Below are positions 42,493 through 53,355 of a stretch of 64,000 bases of DNA, one piece after another. A program made the position numbers and the translations under genes. The notes under the pieces were generated by a model, which was not told the origin of the DNA, did not search any database, and saw only the letters and a program-made list of their open reading frames with translations. The stretch comes from Aegilops tauschii subsp. strangulata. Taxonomy: Eukaryota; Streptophyta; Magnoliopsida; Poales; Poaceae. Position 1 is the first letter of the stretch. Each line of letters opens with the position of its first letter. The DNA lies in the NCBI RefSeq assembly GCF_002575655.3, contig NC_053039.3, positions 372,783,633-372,847,632 on the forward strand, given 5' to 3'.

Positions 42493-43348
42493 CTACATGT
42501 TAGGCTTGTCCCTAAAATTCAAGCCGCGCCTTGTTATATCCCAAAAATTTAGATATCGTGCTCCCAAAACTCGCGCCTTCACAACCTGCACCTTGTTGTC
42601 CCGAAATTACATCGCGCGCGAAAACTCCCTCCAGCTGCCAAATCCCGACACACGAAATCCCCCTTCTAACCCTGAGCCGAAAGGGCCGGTAGTTCAAATC
42701 GATGGGGATACTTTTGTAACACACCCTACATTTTGGACAAGCGCGTCCCTAAGTCATGGTTTCCCCCTCCCATTGCCTCCTTTTCGCCATTCGAAATCCC
42801 AGGGCGCCATAACCTCTCTCCTCCAGCCGTGAAACCCCACCCTCCTCCGTCTGCCACGTCATTGCTGCCGAGCCGGAGCATCTTCCCCGACGACCTCGTC
42901 CACCGCAACAGACCGATGTCCCTCATCCACCTCCCCGGACAAGGATTCGTCATCGATCTCGTCGTCCCGCCGGTTCAGCCGCCCCGTCCTCCACCTCCAA
43001 GAAGCTGCTCCGACGATCGCCGCGGCTGATCGATCCTGACAACACCACCTTAACCTGCTCCACCGGAACCGCAACATCCTCACCCACTCCTCGGACGAAG
43101 CCGAGGCCTACTCGGCGCCACCAAAGAGGTTGTACACTCATCGGATCACACCTTCCCCTTAACTCGACCTCCCGGCGTCGACGGTGCTCCATCCCGCACC
43201 CCCATGGCGCAGCTAGCTCGAAGCCGGTGCCGCGGGCGACATCTCCATGACGGCTCTCCCCCGGTGCGAGGCCCCTTTGGCAGTGGCGCCATACCAGCTG
43301 GATCGGCTGCTGCTGCTCCGACTCTCGCTCGCTCGCGCTGCTGCTGCT
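42493..43348 (+). other. GC-rich, gene-like fragment of unknown origin
   Basis: Abrupt change from LTR to C-rich sequence with many CTCC/CCGCC words and short Pro-rich frames (e.g. 'PPVQPPRPPPPRSC'). It resembles a grass 5' UTR/first-exon region or a fragment carried by a DNA transposon. No conserved domain, no clear start and no terminus. It ends exactly at the LTR start at 43349. Confidence 0.35.
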
Positions 43349-44933
43349 TGGTACGTCTGCAGCGTATCTATAATTTTTATTGTTCCATGCTATTATATTA
43401 TCTATTTTGGATGTTTTATTTGCATTAATAGGCTATTTATATTATTTTTGGGACTAACCTATTAACCTAGAGCCCAGTGTCAGTTTCTGTTTTTTTCCTT
43501 GTTTTGGAGCTTCCCAGAAAAGGAATACCAAACAGAGTCCAAACGGAATGAAACCTTGGCGATGATTTTTCTTGGACCAGAAGACACCTGTTGGACTTGG
43601 ACTCCAAGTCAGAAGACCTCGGAGTAGACAACAAGCCATAGGGGCGCACCCTAGGGGGGAGGGGCGCGCCCCCTGCCTTGTGGCCTACTCCAACACCTCT
43701 TAGCCTAATTCTTCATCCTATATATTCACATATATTCCCAAACAACCAGAAGTAGCCACAAAAACACTTTTCCACCGCTGCAACCTTCCGTTCCCATGAG
43801 ATCCCATCTTGGGGCCTTATTCGGCATCCTGCCGGAGGGGGATTCTATCACAGAGGGCATCTACATCAACTCTATTGCCCTTCCAATGAAGCATGAGTAG
43901 TTTACCTCAGACCTACGGGTCCATAGCTAGTAGCTAGATGGCTTCGTCTCTCTCTTTGATTCTCAATACCATGTTCCCCTTGATGTTCTTCGAGATCTAT
44001 CTGATGTAATGTTCTTTTGCGCTGTGTTTGTCGTGATCCGATGAATTGTGCATTTATGACCAGCTTAACTATGAATATTATTCAAATCTTCTCTGAATTC
44101 TTTTATGCATGATTTGATATCTTTGTAATTCTCTTCGAATTATCGGTTTGGTTTGGCCAACTAGATTGGTTTTTCTTGCAATGGAGAAGTGCTTAGCTTT
44201 GGGTTCAATCTTGCGGTGCCCTTTCCCAGTGACAGTAGGGGCAGCAAGGCAGGTATTGTATTGTTGCCATCGAGGATAAAAAGATGGGGTTTACATCATA
44301 TTGCTTGAGTTTATTCCTCTACATCATGTCATCTTACTTAATGTGTTACTCTGTTCTTCATGAACTTAATACTCTAGATGCAGGCAGGAGTCGGTCGATG
44401 TGTGGAGTAATAGTAGTAGATGCAGAATCGTTTCGGTCTACTTGACACGGACGTGATGCCTATATTTCATAATCATTGCCTTAGATATCGTTATAACTTT
44501 GCGCTTTTCTATCAATTGCTCGACAGTAATTTGTTCACCCACCGTATTATTTGCTATCTTGAGAGAAGCCTCTAGTGAAACCTATGGCCCCCGGGTCTAT
44601 TTTCCATCATATAAGTTTCTGATCTACTATTTTGCAATCTTTTACTTTCCAATCTATAAACGAAAAATACCAAAATATTTACTTTATCTTTTGTTTAGTT
44701 TCTTCTATCTCTATCAGATCTCACTTCTGCAAGTAACCATGAAGGGATTGACAACCCCTTTATCGCGTTGGGTGCAAGTTGTTTGATTGTTTGTGCAGCT
44801 ATTGGTAATTTATGCGTTGTCTCCTACTGGATTGATACCTTGGTTCTCTAACTGAGGGAAATACTTATCTCTACTTTGGTGCATCACCATTTCCTCTTCA
44901 AGGGAAAAACCAACACAAGCTCAAGAAGTAGCA
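43349..44933 (+). repeat. 5' LTR of the first plus-strand Athila-type element
   Basis: 1585 bases, aligns with 51573-53150 over its length, including 'CCCATCTTGGGGCC' and 'GTAGTTTACCTCAGACCT'. TATA-like 'CCTATATATTC' is near 43718. Confidence 0.8.
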
Positions 44934-44944
44934 GGAAGAATTTC

Positions 44945-44962
44945 TGGAGCCGTTGCCGGGGA
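44945..44962 (+). promoter_or_regulatory. Primer-binding site of the first Athila-type element
   Basis: 'TGGAGCCGTTGCCGGGGA', one mismatch from the intact site at 53162 (TGGCGCC...). It lies 11 bases inside the LTR, the same spacing as in the other copy. Confidence 0.75.
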
Positions 44963-45285
44963 AATCTACGCCAAGTCAAGACATACCAAGTACCCATCAT
45001 AAACTCTCATCTCTTGCATTACATTATTCGCCATTGCCTCTCGTTTTCCTCTCCCCCACTTCTAAAACGATTTTCGAAAATATTTGCCTTTTTATTCGCC
45101 TTCATTTCGTAAGCCTTTTTGCTTGTTTGCTATGTTTGCTCGTGTTGCCATGTGCCCTCTATTTGCTTGCATCTTCGCTTGCTAAAAATCTAAATTTATG
45201 GTTGCTCATCCACTTGCTAATCTTTTTAAGAGATCCAATTATGATGAACCAATTTCTAGTGAGTTTTGTGCACTAGATTATCTTT

Positions 45286-46064
45286 ATGAAGTTTTGCTTA
45301 GATTTTTGTGAATCTGAAAATTGTGATGAAGAAATTTATGAAGTGATTCACGATAGCTCCTCGAATGAAAAGCATGATTTCAATGATGTTATTATAAATT
45401 CTATTAATGTCAATTATATTAATGATATGCAAAACCCTAAGCTTGGGGATGCTAATTTTGCTATGTCTACTACTTGTTGCAATGATCATGATTGGGGTGA
45501 TTCTTCTTATGACCTTGAAAATTTATTTAAGCCCCATGATGAATATGAGATTGATAATAATGTTTGCAATAATATTGAAAGTAGATTTGGAAGAGTGTCG
45601 AATTTAGATCCCACATATTTGGAGGATGTTCAATCTTATGATTTTTTTTTTATAAAAGTGGGTTTGGAGAAGTCATGACTTTATTTTATGGTAATGCCAC
45701 TATTTTGGAAGAGTGTCAACTTTGCATGTATGTGGATAATGTTGAGAATATTTTATGTGATAGTTATATTGTTGAATTTGATTATGATCCTACATGTAAT
45801 TATTATGAGAGAGGAAAATATGGTTGTAGAAATTTTCATGTTACAAAATTACCTCTCGTTATGTTGAGATTGCTTTTGTTTCTTTCTTCTTCCTTGCATA
45901 TGCTAGTTTTTGCTTTGCTTGAGAATTGGTTTGCCTATAAGATGCCTATGCATAGGAAGTATGTCAGACTTAGATGTGTTTTTCACATGCTATATGATGC
46001 TCGCTTTGTGCTTCAATTCTTGTCTTTCATGTGGGCATCATCTAAGTTATCTTTGCCTAGCTAA
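45286..46064 (+). pseudogene. Unusual acidic/Cys-rich, membrane-type ORF of an Athila-type element
   Basis: Two open frames (45286-45678 and 45675-46064) overlap by ATGA and probably were one gene split by a frameshift. The first part is acidic and Asn-rich ('CDEEIYEVIHDSSSNEKHD', 'LFKPHDEYEIDNNVCNN'). The second has scattered Cys ('EECQLCMYVDN', 'YYERGKYGCRNFHVTK') and then a long hydrophobic segment around 'LRLLLFLSSSLHMLVFALL'. It stands where the complete sister element has gag and protease, but is not similar to either. No known domain is recognised. A signal for membrane insertion is plausible from hydrophobicity only. Confidence 0.5.
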
Positions 46065-47272
46065 GGGTGTTAAACAATAGCGCTTGTTGGGAGGCAACCC
46101 AATTTTATTTTTGTTCTTTGCTTTTTGGTTCTGTTTTGTAATAAACAATTCATCTAGCCTCTGGTTAGATGTGTTTTTGTTTTTTAATAAGTGTTTGTGC
46201 CAAGAAAGACCTTTGGGATCGCTTACGGTGATAGTTGATTTGATCTTGCTAAAAAACAAAAAAATTTGCGCCTAGTTCCAGAATTTTTAAAAATCACAGA
46301 AGCGTGACAAAATTCTGAAGTTTTTACACATGATTGATATACAAACTTACTCTGTTTGTCTAATTTTTCAGAATTTTTGGAGTTATAGAAGTATTCGAAT
46401 TATCCAGATTACAACACCTTGTTTTGTTTTTGACAAATTCTGTTTTCTATGTGTTGTTTGCTTATTTTGATGAATCTATGGGTAGTATCGGGGGGTATGA
46501 ACCATGGAAAAGTTGGAATACGGTATATATTACACCAATATAAATAAAGAATGAGTTCACAACAGTACCAAGAGTGGTGATTTATTTTCTTCTACTAACG
46601 GAGCTTATGAGATTTTCTGTTGAGTTTTGTGATGTGAAGTTTTCAAGTTTTGGGTAAGGATTTGATGGACTACGGAATAAGGAGTGGCAAGAGACTAAGC
46701 TTGGGGATTCCCAGGGCACCCGAAGTTAATATTCAAGGACAACCAAGAGCGTAACCTTGGGGATGCCCCGAAGGCATCCCCTCTTTCGTCTTCGTCTATC
46801 GGTAACTTTACTTGAGGCTATATTTTTATTCACCACATGATATGTGTTTTGCTTGGAGTCTCTTGTATGATATGAGTCTTTACTTTTTAGTTTGCCACAA
46901 TCATCCTTGCTGTACACACCTTTTGAGAGGGACACGCATGAATCGTGATTTATTGGAATACTCTATGTGCTTCACTTGTATCTTTTTAGAGCACGGCGGT
47001 GGTTATATTTTATAGAAATTGTTGAACTCTCATGCTTCACTTATATTATTTTGAGAGTGTCTAAATAGCATGGTAATTTGCTTTGGTTATAAATTTAGTC
47101 CTAATATGATAGGCATCAAAGAGGGATATAATAAAAACTTTCATATAAAGTGCATTGAATACTATGAGAAGTTTGATTCCTTATGATTGTTTTGAGATAT
47201 AAGGATGGTGATGTTAGAGTCATGCTAGTGAGTAATTGTGAATTGGAGAAATACATGTGTAAAGGTGGTCAG
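46065..47272 (+). other. Non-coding 3' interior of the first Athila-type element
   Basis: Contains 'GCGCTTGTTGGGAGGCAACC' (46081-46100), the hairpin GGGGATGCC (46759-46767)/GGCATCCCC (46773-46781) and 'TGCTTCACTTATAT' units. All are shared with 55437-58243. No coding seen. Confidence 0.6.
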
Positions 47273-48049
47273 TGTCCTGGGACCAGGGGTGCCCAGACTT
47301 GTCTACCTGCGGCCCATGACGTGGCTCCATCGGCGACCTGGTACGGCCCAGCTTCAGGATCAACAACCCAAGACCCTCACGAGGGGCCAACCCTCGCGAG
47401 GCGGACGACACCAAGACCTCCTCGAGGCATGGCCTCCCCAGGCTGGCTCCCGAGGAGTCGAGATATCTATGCAAGGTGCACCTCGCGAGGTTCGGATGAC
47501 GTGAGCCATGACGACCAAGGCCAGCGGGGCGCCAGCGGGCGCAGTGTACCAGTTTCCTCTTTGGTGCTAAAGAGGCAAGTGAGGGAGTCCTGGATTACTG
47601 GGTCCTCGGGCGTCCGGGCTATGTGATGTGTGCCGGCTGATGGGCCGTGAAGATACAAGACGAAAGGCTTCCCCTGTGTCCGGATGGGACTCTCCTTTGC
47701 GTGGAAGGCAAGCTCAGCGTGCAGATATGAAGATTCCTTTCTCTGTAAAGCAACTCTATACAACCCTAGTCCCCTCCGGTGTCTATATAAACTGGAGGGT
47801 TTAGTCTGTAGAGGCAATCATAATCATACAGGCTAAACATCTAGGGTTTAGCCATTACGATCTTGAGGTAGATAACCTCTTATAACCCATATAATCATCA
47901 AAGGCAATCAAGCAGGAAGTAGGGTATTACCTCCATTAAGAGGGCCTGAACCTGGGTAAACATTGTGTCCCCTGCCTCTTATTACCCTCGATCCTTAGAC
48001 GCATAGTTCGGGACCCCCTACCCGAGATATGCCGGTTTTGACACCGACA
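47273..48049 (+). repeat. Gypsy LTR (+), 777 bases
   Basis: Starts 'TGTCCTGGGACCAGGGGTGC' and ends 'GGTTTTGACACCGACA', with TATA-like 'GTCTATATAAACTGG' near 47782. The 5 bases before it (GTCAG) are not repeated directly after it (GCAAG), so it is not a simple solo LTR. A deletion joins it to the following sequence. Confidence 0.7.
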
Positions 48050-48480
48050 GCAAGCACAGGCGCGGAGTCCAGAGGAATCAAGCAAAGGTTTCCATTCCGG
48101 TGCAAAAAGACCAATACCGCAAGGACGGCAGAGCGGAGGTCATCGTTGAGCCCACCACGCCATCACGACTAGAAGCTTTTGGCAGGCGAAGACTACTTTT
48201 GTCAGGATAGCATGTACTAGCTATCTCCCTTCAAATTTGGCTGTTGTGGGATCCCTTCCCGCCTCACATTTGGGAAGAGGACCCAGGACACTATAAATAG
48301 GACTTATACACCACCATGGAGGGGATGGATCATTCAGATCATCAACACACCCACCAGCTCGTTGAGCACAAGAACACCTCTCCACCAGAGATTGTTCTGC
48401 ACTGTACTAGCTCATCCTCCGCCCCTCGAGGCCAATCCACCACAAAGCAGGAGTAGGGTTTTACACCGCAAGGTGGCATT
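48050..48480 (+). repeat. 3' part of a second gypsy LTR
   Basis: Contains 'CACTATAAATAGGACTTATA' (TATA near 48292), an R/U5-like region with 'CACCCACCAGCTCG' and 'AGTAGGGTTTTACACCGCAA', and ends 'AAGGTGGCAT'. A primer-site-like 'TGGCGTGCCAGGTTGGGG' follows at 48481. The LTR start is missing. Confidence 0.5.
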
Positions 48481-48799
48481 TGGCGTGCCAGGTTGGGGTG
48501 CGTCGGAGCCTCTCTTCCGCCGGTCGACCCGTCACCGCTCCACCGCTTCCATCGCTAACGCCTGTCGAGCCCGTGCTGAGCGTCGGGCCGCCCTCGCCAC
48601 TCGCGTCGCCCAGACGGCGCCTGCCGGCGGGCCTCCCCGTCGTTCTCCATCGCCTGCCGCCAACGCCGCCACCGGCCCAGCGGGGCACAAGCAGCAAGCT
48701 TCGTCATTGCACCCCTCCGTGCGTCGTGATGGACGCACGGCCACCCAATCGCTGACTCCGGATAGTTCGTCATCTCACGCACATCGCGGGCCGACGGAC

Positions 48800-49960
48800 G
48801 CGCAGGCTGTGCTGCTCATGGCGCGCGAGCTCCTGCGCTACCGCCCCGTCGACGACTTCTATGAAGACTGGCTGGACCGCATCACCGAGCTTGTCAGTGC
48901 CGCTGGGGCCTATCCTGCATCGTCTCTCTCGCTGCCTCGCTCGCCGCCTGCCGCGGGCGACGTAGCCCATGGAGCACATCCTCCACCTCCCAGTCAAGGT
49001 GTCACCCTCAAACCAAGGCGCGCGGCTCCGCGGTGCGACCCGTCGCGTAGGGCGCCCAACGCGTGAAGAAGAAAGCTGCCAGGAGGTCCAGCGGCCGCAA
49101 GAAGATGCTCGCGCACTACCAGCACCACCACGTCAAGACCGTGCGCGCCTGTAGTGGTGGCATGTCAGCGCCAAGATGAGGCTCCACCTCCACGATGGGC
49201 TCCCGTGTCTACCGCGGGCTGCCGAGCCTTCACTCCGGAGCTTCGCAGCGTCGTCTAGCTGGGGAAGTTCAAGCCTGGCCTGCCTCCACGCTACACGGCA
49301 CCCCCAATCCTGCTGAGTTCCTGCAGCTCTATGAGCCAAGCATCGATGCGGACAACAACAACGAGACGGTCATGGCGAACTAATTTCCCATGGCCCTCAA
49401 AGATGGCGCATGCTCGTGGCTCCTGAACCTGCCCGCGGGATCGATCTCCTCCTAGGGCGAGATGCGCGATCGTTTCATTGCCAACTTCCAGGGCACTCAC
49501 GACCGCCCGCCGACTGCGGGTGACCTACGGCGCATCAAGCAGCAGCCAGGGGAGACCATGCAGAAGTACATCCAGCGCTTCAACAGTGTTTGCCTCAAGA
49601 TCCCTAAGGTTTCGGACGAGGCCATCATCTCAGCGTTTTTTGATGGCGTCCGCGACGTCAAGATAAAGGAAGAGCTTGCCATACATGAGGACCAATGCAC
49701 GGCTCTGGAGATGTTCAACATGGCAAACAGGTGCGCGAGAGCTGAGGAGGGTCGCCTCTCCCTCCTGGAGCTCCTGGGGACAGACCCAGAAGATAAGAAG
49801 GCCAAGGGCAAGGACGTGAAGCGCAAGGGCTGGCCGTGCTTGCGGCTAAGCCGGAGATGAAGCGCGGCTGCGACCACCCAGAGTCATCCAAGGGCAGCCA
49901 CCCGTTCTGCGTCTTCCACAACGTGCACAACCACAACACCAACGACTGTTAGGAGCTCAG
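48800..49960 (+). pseudogene. Gypsy gag remnant
   Basis: Pieces in different frames: 'ARELLRYRPVDDFYEDWL' (about 48821), 'PAEFLQLYEPSIDADNNN' and 'ALKDGACSWLLNLPAGS' with stops between them, then 'MRDRFIANFQGTHDRPP', 'KQQPGETMQKYIQRFNSV', 'VSDEAIISAFFDGVRD' (49462-49860), the capsid of plant gypsy elements. After a shift, 'HPFCVFHNVHNHNTNDC' (about 49903-49950) is a zinc-knuckle-like C/H motif followed by TAG. Confidence 0.7.
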
Positions 49961-50380
49961 GGCCATCCGCGATGGGTGCCCCGGTCGTCGCCCCGAGCGC
50001 AATGACCGATGCTACGGCCGCGGAGGATGCCGAGGAGGAGAACGCTGGGACGACCGCAGCCCCCGCAAGGAGTGGCGCGATAAGCCTCATGAGGAGCGCT
50101 GGCAAGCCAAGCCTCGTGAGGGCGCCTGGAGAGATCAGCCTCGTGAGGATCGTCCTTAGGGCAACGTCGGCCTCCCTCCGCTGCCACCACCACAGAGGCG
50201 GAACGACGACCACCACCAGGATGAGGGGGCTGGGGGCTTCTAAGAGCCTCGCGCCATCGCCTGCATCCTGGGCGGTGCTCAGGCCCCAGCCTCTCATCAC
50301 ATCTTCAAGCTGTTTGCCCACGAAGTGAACGCGGCCCTCCCCAGGCTCGAGGCCACGCGGCCCTCCCTAGGCTCGAGGCC

Positions 50381-50779
50381 ATGCGACCGCTCAGGTGGTC
50401 CAAGTGCACCATCACCTTCAGCTTGACCGACCAGCTCAAGTGCGCGACAACTGCTGGTGCCGTCCCGATGCTCTGCTCGCCCATCATTAGCAACGTCCTC
50501 GTCACCAAGACTCTCATCGATGGTGGTGCGGGGCTCAACGTTCTTTCCATCGAGACGTTCGACCGCCTCCAAGTGCCCTATGACCAGCTGCAGCCCACCA
50601 AGCCTTTCTTAGGAGTAACCGACGGCTCCACCACCCCGATAGGGCAGATCCGCCTCCCAGTCACCTTCGGCAAGCGCGACAACTACCGCACTGAGCTCAT
50701 CGACTTTGATGTCGCCCACATCCGCCTTCCGTACAACGCCATCCTTGGGTATCTAGCCCTGGCCAGTTCATGGCAGTGA
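50381..50779 (+). pseudogene. Gypsy aspartic protease remnant
   Basis: 'KTLIDGGAGLNVLSIETF' holds the DGG active site. It is followed by 'IGQIRLPVTFG', 'IDFDVAHIRLPYNAILG' and a stop after 'LALASSWQ'. Similar in type to the protease at 14908-15372 but clearly another family. Confidence 0.7.
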
Positions 50780-51324
50780 CTCATCATGGTTTTAATATCT
50801 TCAAGATGCCAAGGAACCACGACATCATCACGATCGCCTGCGAGGAGTAGGACGCAGTGCGCTTTCTCGAGCGCGTCTACCAGGCTGCGGCAGTCGAGAA
50901 CCCCGATGATGAAGGCACCGTCTACCCTCCTGAGGTTGTCCCCAAGAAGAAGAAGCAGTTGCTCCACCAAGGGCCTCAGGAGAACGGCGTCTCCAGCGGC
51001 ACCACCTCAGGACCTGCGCCCACAGGCGGGGCGCCTCCCTCTCTCGTATAGGAAGGCCCACCCGACACCCCTCTTAGGCTGGGCTCGGGGACTCTCCTCC
51101 GGAGGGCCTTGGACCTAGCCAACATCACGAGGGAGGCGCTCGGGCACCATGCGGAAGCGTGCTTCAGCGCACGCTTCCGCCAGGAGGGCACAAGGCACGG
51201 GGTGCCAGGTGCTCAGGAGTTCATTACCAAGGCAACCAAGGAGCTTCAAGAGGCGAGAGCCATGCGCGGCGGTCGCCGCGCACCACCCGGTGCAGCTCCT
51301 TTTTCCTGGCAAGGACAGCGAGCT

Positions 51325-51572
51325 ACGCGCCTGCGTCAACATCCCTGGGCTCAATAGGATCGCATCTCAGGAGCGCTTCTGGCCATCGCGCGTTGGTCGG
51401 TGCGAGGGCCCCCCCTCACATCTACGTTTGCATGCCTTTCGGCCTGCCGAACGCGGTTGTTACCTTCCAGCACCACATGCGGAGCGTCCTGCCAGCTCAG
51501 GAGGCCAGGCACCAGGTGGTTCTGACGGAGATGGCGACGGTCCTTCACGAGCCTGCCGGGCCTCCGGAGCCT
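51325..51572 (+). pseudogene. Gypsy reverse transcriptase remnant with internal deletion
   Basis: 'LRACVNIPGLNR' (RT beginning) is soon followed by 'YVCMPFGLPNAVVTFQHHM' (middle block). The block with the first catalytic Asp that should lie between is gone, and the YVDD block is missing after it. The reading ends at the Athila-type LTR at 51573. Confidence 0.65.
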
Positions 51573-53150
51573 TGATACGTCTCCAACGTATCTATAATTT
51601 TTATTGTTCCATGCTATATTATATTCTATTTTGGACATTAATGGGCTTTATTATACACTTTTATATTATTTTTGGGACTAACCTATTAACCGGAGGACTA
51701 GCCCAGAATTGCTGTTTTTTGCCTATTTCAGAGTTTCGCAGAAAAAGAATATCAAACGGAGCCCAAACGGAATGAAACCTTCGGGAACGTGATTTTCGGA
51801 ACGAACGTGATCCAGAGGACTTGGACCCTACGTCAAGACATCAACCAGGAAGGCACGAATTAGGGGGGCGCGCATACCCCCCAGGGCGCGCCCTCCACCC
51901 TCGTGGGCCCCACGTTCCACCGACGTACTTCTTCCTCCTATATATACGCATGTACCCCCAATCTACCAGATACGGAGCCAAAAACCTAATTCCACCACTG
52001 CAACCTTCTGTACCCGTGAGATCCCATCTTGGGGCCTTTTCCGGAGCTCCGCTGGAGGGGGCATCGATCACGGAGGGCTTCTACATCAAAACCATAGCCT
52101 CTCCGATGATGTGTGAGTAGTTTACCTCAGACCTTCGGGTCCATAGTTATTAGCTAGATGGCTTCTTCTCTCTTTTTGGATCTCAATACAATGTTCTCCC
52201 CCTCTCTCGTGGAGATCTATTCGATGTAATCTTCTTTTGCCGTGTGTTTGTTGAGACCGATGAATTGTGGGTTTATGATCAAGTTTAACTATGAACAATA
52301 TTTGAATCGTCTCTGAATTCTTTTATGTATGATTGGTTATCTCTGCAAGTCTCTTCGAATTATCAGTTTGGTTTGGCCTACTAGATTGATATTTCTTGCA
52401 ATGGGAGAACTGCTTAGCTTTGGGTTCAATCTTGCGGTGTCCTTTCCCAGTGACAGTAGGGGCAGCAAGGCACGTATTGTATTGTTGCCATCGAGGATAA
52501 CAAGATGTTTTTTTATCATATTGCATGAATTTACCCTCTACATCATGTCATCTTTCTTAAAGTGTTACTCGGTTCTTATGAACTTAATACTCTAGATGCA
52601 TGCTGGATAGCGGTCGATGTGTGGAGTAATAGTAGTAGATGCAGGCAGGAGTCGGTCTACTTGTCGCGGACGTGCTACCTATATACATGATCATACCTAG
52701 ATATTCTCATAACTACGCTCAATTCTGTCAATTGCTCAACAGTAATTTGTTCACCCACCGTAATACTTATGCTTATGAGAGAAGCCACTAGTGAAACCTA
52801 TGCCCCCGGGTCTATTTTCCATCATATTAATCTTCCAACAACAAGCTATTTCCATTGCCCTTTTTTTTGCTTTTATTTTACTTTGCATCTTTATCACAAA
52901 AATACCAAAAATATTATCTTATCATATCTATCAGATCTCACTCTCGTAAGTGACCATGAAGGGATTGACAACCCCTTTATTGCGTTGGTTGCGAGGATTT
53001 ATTTGTTTGTGTAGGTGCGAGGGACTTGTGCGTGGCCTCCTACTAGATTGATACCTTGGTTCTCAAAAACTGATGGAAATACTTACGCTACTTTGCTGCA
53101 TCACCCTTTCCCCTTCAAGGTAAAACCAACACAGTGCTCAAGAGGTAGCA
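51573..53150 (+). repeat. 5' LTR of the complete Athila-type element
   Basis: 1578 bases, TGATACG...GGTAGCA. TATA-like 'CCTATATATACGC' near 51938. Ends 11 bases before the primer site. Confidence 0.9.
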
Positions 53151-53161
53151 AGAAGAATTTC

Positions 53162-53179
53162 TGGCGCCGTTGCCGGGGA
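53162..53179 (+). promoter_or_regulatory. Primer-binding site of the complete Athila-type element
   Basis: 'TGGCGCCGTTGCCGGGGA', the usual plant gypsy/Athila primer site matching the 3' end of a tRNA (Asp or Arg type by common attribution). Confidence 0.85.
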
Positions 53180-53355
53180 GTCTACACAAAAGTCAACATA
53201 CGAAGTACCCACCACAAACCCTTATATCCCGCATTACATTATTTGCCATTTGCCTCTCGTTTTCCTCTCCCCCACTTCACCCTTGCCATTTTATTCACCC
53301 TCTCTTTTTCGCTTGCTTCTTGTTTGCTCGTGTGTTGGATTGCTTGCTTGTCGTG

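Larger units (their letters stand above)
43349..47272 (+). mobile_element. Athila-type element (+), 5' LTR and interior, right part missing
   Basis: LTR 43349-44933 (TG...CA; start TGGTACGTCTGCAGCGTATC with two changes from the usual form), primer site 44945-44962, a damaged ORF at 45286-46064, then noncoding 3' interior with the same boxes as the complete element at 51573-59824. It is cut at 47273 by a gypsy LTR, and the remainder is not found to the right. Confidence 0.75.
48481..51572 (+). mobile_element. Gypsy interior (+): gag, protease and RT remnants
   Basis: Order gag (48.8-49.95 kb), zinc knuckle, protease (50.4-50.8) and a shortened RT (51.3-51.5), all on the + strand with several stops and shifts. 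It is interrupted at 51572 by a complete Athila-type element and resumes at 59830. Confidence 0.65.

Noticed and set aside
48362..49066. 234-codon ORF starting in the gypsy LTR/primer region as an independent gene
   Set aside because: Only its last third matches gag; the first part reads LTR and primer-site sequence.
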